Shown: in pieces, positions 30,435-33,208 of the stretch | How the letters are laid out: each line of letters begins with the position of its first letter | How positions within the stretch are numbered: the stretch's first letter is position 1 | NCBI GenBank assembly: GCA_017744935.1 | Contig: JAGIAI010000043.1 | Location: 1 to 33,208 of the forward strand | Length of the DNA: 33,208 nt | DNA from: Variovorax sp. | GTDB lineage: Bacteria > Pseudomonadota > Gammaproteobacteria > Burkholderiales > Burkholderiaceae_C | Direction: 5' to 3' | The notes under the pieces: model-generated | What the model was told of the DNA's origin: nothing | The model's database searches: none | The model's input: only the letters and a program-made list of their open reading frames with translations | Program-made: the position numbers and the translations under genes

Positions 30435-31376
30435 TCAGGGCTTCAGCGCACGGCGCAGTTCGGCGGCGCACAACGCCACTGCCGTGTTGGCTTCGTCGAG
30501 AAGCCGGCCCATCGTGATGAAGCCGTGGATCTGGCGCTCGAAGCAGACGTAGCTCGCGCGGTTTCCGGCCTCGGTGAGCGCGCGGGCGTAGTCCAGGCCT
30601 TCGTCGCGCAGCGGGTCGTAGCCGGCGGTGATCACCAGCGAGGGCGGCAGGCCCTTCAGGTTTTCGTGCAGCAGCGGGGAAGCGCGCCAGTCGAGGTCAT
30701 GCTTCGGGTCGTCGATGTAGTGGTCGTGGAAGTAGGTGATGCTGTCGCTGGTCAGCACGTAGCCTTGGCCGTTGGTGGTGTGCGAGGGGTGGCCGCGGCG
30801 CATGTCGGTGGCGGGGTAGATCAGCAACTGGAAGGCGATCGGCAGGTCGCCCGCTTCGCGCGCTGCGATCGAAACCACCGCAGCGAGGTTGCCGCCGGCG
30901 CTGTCGCCGCCCACTGCGAGGCGGTTGGCATCGATCTTGAGCGAGGCTGCTTCCTGGCGCACCCAGCGGGTGGCGGCGAGCACGTCGTCCACCGCCGCAG
31001 GAAAGCGATGCTCCGGCCCCATCCGGTAGTCCACCGCGACCACCGCGCAGCCGGAGAGATTGCAAAGTTCGCGGCAGAGGGTGTCGTGCGTGTCGAGGTC
31101 GCCGATGGTCCAGCCGCCGCCGTGGTAGTAGACGAGCACCGGCAGCACCGCCGAAGCATCCGAACCCAATGGGCGGTAGTAGCGCAACGAAATCGGTCCA
31201 TGCGGACCCTCGGCGCTCAGGTCGCGCACCGATGCCACGTCGCCCGGTTCCGGCTGCGCAAGAGCCCGCCGCTCGCGGTAGAACCTGCGCGCGTCGGTGT
31301 ATGGCAGCGTGTGCGTGGGCGGCACGCCTTTTTCGATCAGCAGGTCGATGAAGGCCTTGGCTTGGGGGTGCAGCAT
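30435..31376 (-). CDS. Alpha/beta hydrolase, hormone-sensitive lipase (HSL) type esterase
   Basis: The 313-residue protein has the HSL-family oxyanion motif HGGGW at 85-89, nucleophile elbow GGDSAGG (Ser-159), catalytic Asp-254 in AGYDPLRDEG and His-284 in RQIHGF. It should hydrolyse short- to medium-chain carboxylic esters in the cytoplasm; there is no signal peptide. It lies downstream of purT and upstream of system B on the same strand, 121 bases before livG, so it may or may not share a transcript with the importer. A small CCCGC/GCGGG hairpin (30382-30397) lies in that gap. The physiological substrate is unknown. Confidence 0.92.
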   Translation of the reverse strand: MLHPQAKAFIDLLIEKGVPPTHTLPYTDARRFYRERRALAQPEPGDVASVRDLSAEGPHGPISLRYYRPLGSDASAVLPVLVYYHGGGWTIGDLDTHDTLCRELCNLSGCAVVAVDYRMGPEHRFPAAVDDVLAATRWVRQEAASLKIDANRLAVGGDSAGGNLAAVVSIAAREAGDLPIAFQLLIYPATDMRRGHPSHTTNGQGYVLTSDSITYFHDHYIDDPKHDLDWRASPLLHENLKGLPPSLVITAGYDPLRDEGLDYARALTEAGNRASYVCFERQIHGFITMGRLLDEANTAVALCAAELRRALKP

Positions 31377-31405
31377 GAGCGGATCTCCGTTGTTATCGAA
31401 TCAGA

Positions 31406-32608
31406 TCAGGCCTGGCGCGGCTTGACGCGCGACGCCGCTTCCTTGGCGTTGCGGCGCGCGGTGTCGACATCGGCGGCATGCGCAAGCGCCACGCCCATGC
31501 GGCGCTTGACGAAGCTTTCAGGCTTGCCGAAGAGCCGCACGTCGACGCCCGGCACGGCGAGCGCATGTGCGACGCCGTCGAAGGCGATGCCCTTGGCATC
31601 CACACCGCCGTAAACCACGGCGCTGGCGCCCGGGCTCTTGAGGCTGGTGTCGACCGGCAGGCCGAGAATCGCGCGGGCGTGCAGCTCGAACTCGTTCTGC
31701 CACTGCGTCGCCATGGTCACCATGCCGGTGTCGTGCGGACGCGGGCTGACTTCGCTGAACCAGACCTGCTCGCCCTTCACGAACAGTTCGACGCCGAAGA
31801 GGCCCTGCCCGCCGAGGTCGGACGTGACGGCGCGGGCAATGTCGTGGGCCTTCTGGAGCGCCACCGGCGACATCGGATGCGGCTGCCAGCTTTCGACGTA
31901 GTCGCCGCTGACCTGCACATGGCCGATCGGGTCGCAGAAGTGCGTCTGCACCGCGCCGTTGGCATCGAGCGCACGCACGGTGAGCAGCGTGATCTCGTAG
32001 TCGAAATCGATGAAGCCCTCGACGATCACCCGGCCGTGGCTCACGCGGCCGCCGGCCATGGCGTAGTCCCAGGCCTTCTGCACGTCGGCGGGGCCGTCGA
32101 TCTTGCTCTGGCCTTTGCCGGAGCTGCTCATCACGGGCTTGACGATGCACGGGTAGCCGATGCCGCCGTCGATGGCTGCTTGCAGTTCCGCCAGCGAATC
32201 GCAGAACTTGTACGGGCTTGTCGGCACGCCGAGTGTCTCGGCGGCGAGACGGCGGATCCCTTCACGATCCATCGTGAGGCGCGCCGCGCGGGCAGTGGGG
32301 ATCACGCGCACCACGCCGGCTTCTTCCAGCTGCTGGAGCATCGGCGTGGCGATCGCCTCGATCTCCGGCACGACGAGCCGGGGTTTCTCGGCCTCGATCA
32401 GCGCCTTGAGCTGCTCCGGATCGCTCATGGTGATGGTGCGGGCATGGTGCGCGACCTGCTGGCCGGGCGCGTTTTCGTAGCGGTCGACGGCAATGGTTTC
32501 CACGCCGAGGCGCTGGAGGGCAATGAGGACTTCCTTGCCGAGCTCGCCGGAGCCGAGAAGCATCACGCGGGTGGCGGAGGGAGAAAGGGGCGTTCCGAGA
32601 GTGGTCAT
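31406..32608 (-). CDS. purT: Formate-dependent phosphoribosylglycinamide formyltransferase PurT
   Basis: The 400-residue ATP-grasp enzyme has N-terminal TRVMLLGSGELGKEVLIALQ (residues 13-32), the GAR/ATP region AVDRYENAPGQQVAHHARTI, an ATP-grasp loop CIVKPVMSSSGKGQSKI, and the metal/ATP stretch FGVELFVKGEQVWFSEVSPR followed by PHDTGMVTMAT. It converts GAR, formate and ATP to formyl-GAR in purine synthesis, the folate-independent alternative to PurN. Length matches the family (about 390-400). ATG 32608 gives MTTLGTPL and excludes an Arg-rich upstream extension. It is divergent from the hydroxyacyl-CoA dehydrogenase gene. Confidence 0.95.
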   Translation of the reverse strand: MTTLGTPLSPSATRVMLLGSGELGKEVLIALQRLGVETIAVDRYENAPGQQVAHHARTITMSDPEQLKALIEAEKPRLVVPEIEAIATPMLQQLEEAGVVRVIPTARAARLTMDREGIRRLAAETLGVPTSPYKFCDSLAELQAAIDGGIGYPCIVKPVMSSSGKGQSKIDGPADVQKAWDYAMAGGRVSHGRVIVEGFIDFDYEITLLTVRALDANGAVQTHFCDPIGHVQVSGDYVESWQPHPMSPVALQKAHDIARAVTSDLGGQGLFGVELFVKGEQVWFSEVSPRPHDTGMVTMATQWQNEFELHARAILGLPVDTSLKSPGASAVVYGGVDAKGIAFDGVAHALAVPGVDVRLFGKPESFVKRRMGVALAHAADVDTARRNAKEAASRVKPRQA

Positions 32609-32772
32609 GGTGCGGTTCCGTCGCTTGCAGGGTGAACGCGGCACTGTAAATCACCCGGGCCTGTCACACGCGGCAACGGGCGCTTGCCAAGGCTGTTTCA
32701 CAATCGCTGCACGCGGCGCCGGCACAGTCGACTTGGCGCCCCTTCATTTTTCATCTCCAGGAGAGCTATTCC

Positions 32773-33208
32773 ATGACCATTCAGACCGTCGGCATCATTG
32801 GTGCGGGAACCATGGGCAACGGCATCGCGCAGGCGTGCGCGGTTGCCGGTGTCAACGTCGTCATGATCGACATCGCGCAGGCCGCCGTGGACAAGGGCAT
32901 CGCCACCGTGGCGGGCAGCCTCGACCGGTTGATCAAGAAGGACAAGCTCACCGCCGCCCAAAAGGGCGCGGCGCTGGCGCTCATCAAGGGCTCGACCAGC
33001 TACGACGACCTCAAGAGCGCCCAGCTCGTGATCGAGGCCGCCACCGAGAACTACGAGCTCAAGCTCAAGATCCTCAAGCAAGTGGACGCCATGCTGCCGC
33101 CCGAGGTGATCGTCGCGTCGAACACCTCGTCGATCTCGATCACGCAGCTCGCCGCGGCGACCTCGCGTCCGGACCGATTCATCGGCATGCACTTCTTCAA
33201 CCCGGTGC
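32773..33208 (+). CDS. 3-hydroxybutyryl-CoA dehydrogenase, N-terminal part (3' end outside window)
   Basis: The frame runs from ATG 32773 to the window edge without a stop, giving 145 codons. It begins TIQTVGIIGAGTMGNGIAQA, the NAD-binding GxGxxG of the 3-hydroxyacyl-CoA dehydrogenase family, with the strand-ending Asp in VVMIDIAQ, then LVIEAATENYELK, VIVASNTSSISITQLA and the catalytic-His motif GMHFFNPV (His-140). It should oxidise (S)-3-hydroxybutyryl-CoA or similar to the 3-oxo form with NAD(P). AGGAGA lies eight bases before the ATG. The small, stand-alone 3HCDH architecture is likely but the C-terminus is not seen. Confidence 0.93.
   Translation, partial: MTIQTVGIIGAGTMGNGIAQACAVAGVNVVMIDIAQAAVDKGIATVAGSLDRLIKKDKLTAAQKGAALALIKGSTSYDDLKSAQLVIEAATENYELKLKILKQVDAMLPPEVIVASNTSSISITQLAAATSRPDRFIGMHFFNPV

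Noticed and set aside
1..33208. CRISPR arrays, tRNA or rRNA genes, phage or plasmid genes
   Set aside because: I found no regularly spaced direct repeats of CRISPR size, no tRNA-like cloverleaf with a TTCGA arm, and no integrase, transposase, replication or capsid genes.

Overview
The window is GC-rich, densely coded DNA. Its gene content (tctBA, several branched-chain-amino-acid-type ABC transporters, purT, an RhlE-type helicase, AraC regulators and small exported proteins of comamonad type) points to a betaproteobacterium of the order Burkholderiales, most likely family Comamonadaceae and plausibly Variovorax or a relative. That placement is inference from gene families; there is no rRNA marker. 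I see no tRNA, rRNA, CRISPR array, prophage or insertion sequence. No gene-free stretch exceeds about 300 bases.

Layout. 1-3030: the 3' end of an acyl-CoA dehydrogenase, convergent with an RhlE-type helicase, then an LtrA-like membrane protein with a translationally coupled DUF3820 protein. 3060-5308: a tripartite tricarboxylate transporter pair (tctB-tctA) with an unusual leader and a structured, terminator-ended 3' region. 5369-6262: two small secreted proteins, a lipoprotein and a periplasmic repeat protein. 6373-7800: a flavoprotein oxidoreductase. 7797-11790 (minus): a three-gene signalling operon of sensor histidine kinase, single-domain response regulator and response-regulator/nucleotide-cyclase fusion, each junction an ATGA overlap. 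It is divergent from an orphan periplasmic binding protein (11957-12943), with 11-bp tandem repeats between them. 12971-14540: an RlmN-like radical-SAM paralog and a universal stress protein. 14554-17271: a phospholipase D-like lipoprotein divergent from an AraC regulator. 17346-17867: a cyclophilin-like protein that runs into the next gene.

17773-30313 (minus) is dominated by two complete LIV-type ABC importers. System A runs livH-livM-livG-livF-acyl-CoA synthetase-binding protein, suggesting import and CoA activation of a carboxylic acid; a 31-bp perfect inverted repeat lies between livG and livF. System B runs livG-livF-livH-livM-binding protein. An AraC regulator lies between the two systems on the same strand. 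Upstream of system B come an HSL-type esterase and purT. The window ends inside a 3-hydroxyacyl-CoA dehydrogenase gene. Together with the acyl-CoA dehydrogenase at the left edge, this suggests a region oriented towards organic acid uptake and beta-oxidation-like catabolism.

The most interesting items are the kinase/regulator/cyclase operon with its orphan binding protein and helically phased repeats, the large inverted repeat inside the liv operon, possible structured RNA around tctBA, and the cyclophilin-like gene overlapping its convergent neighbour.
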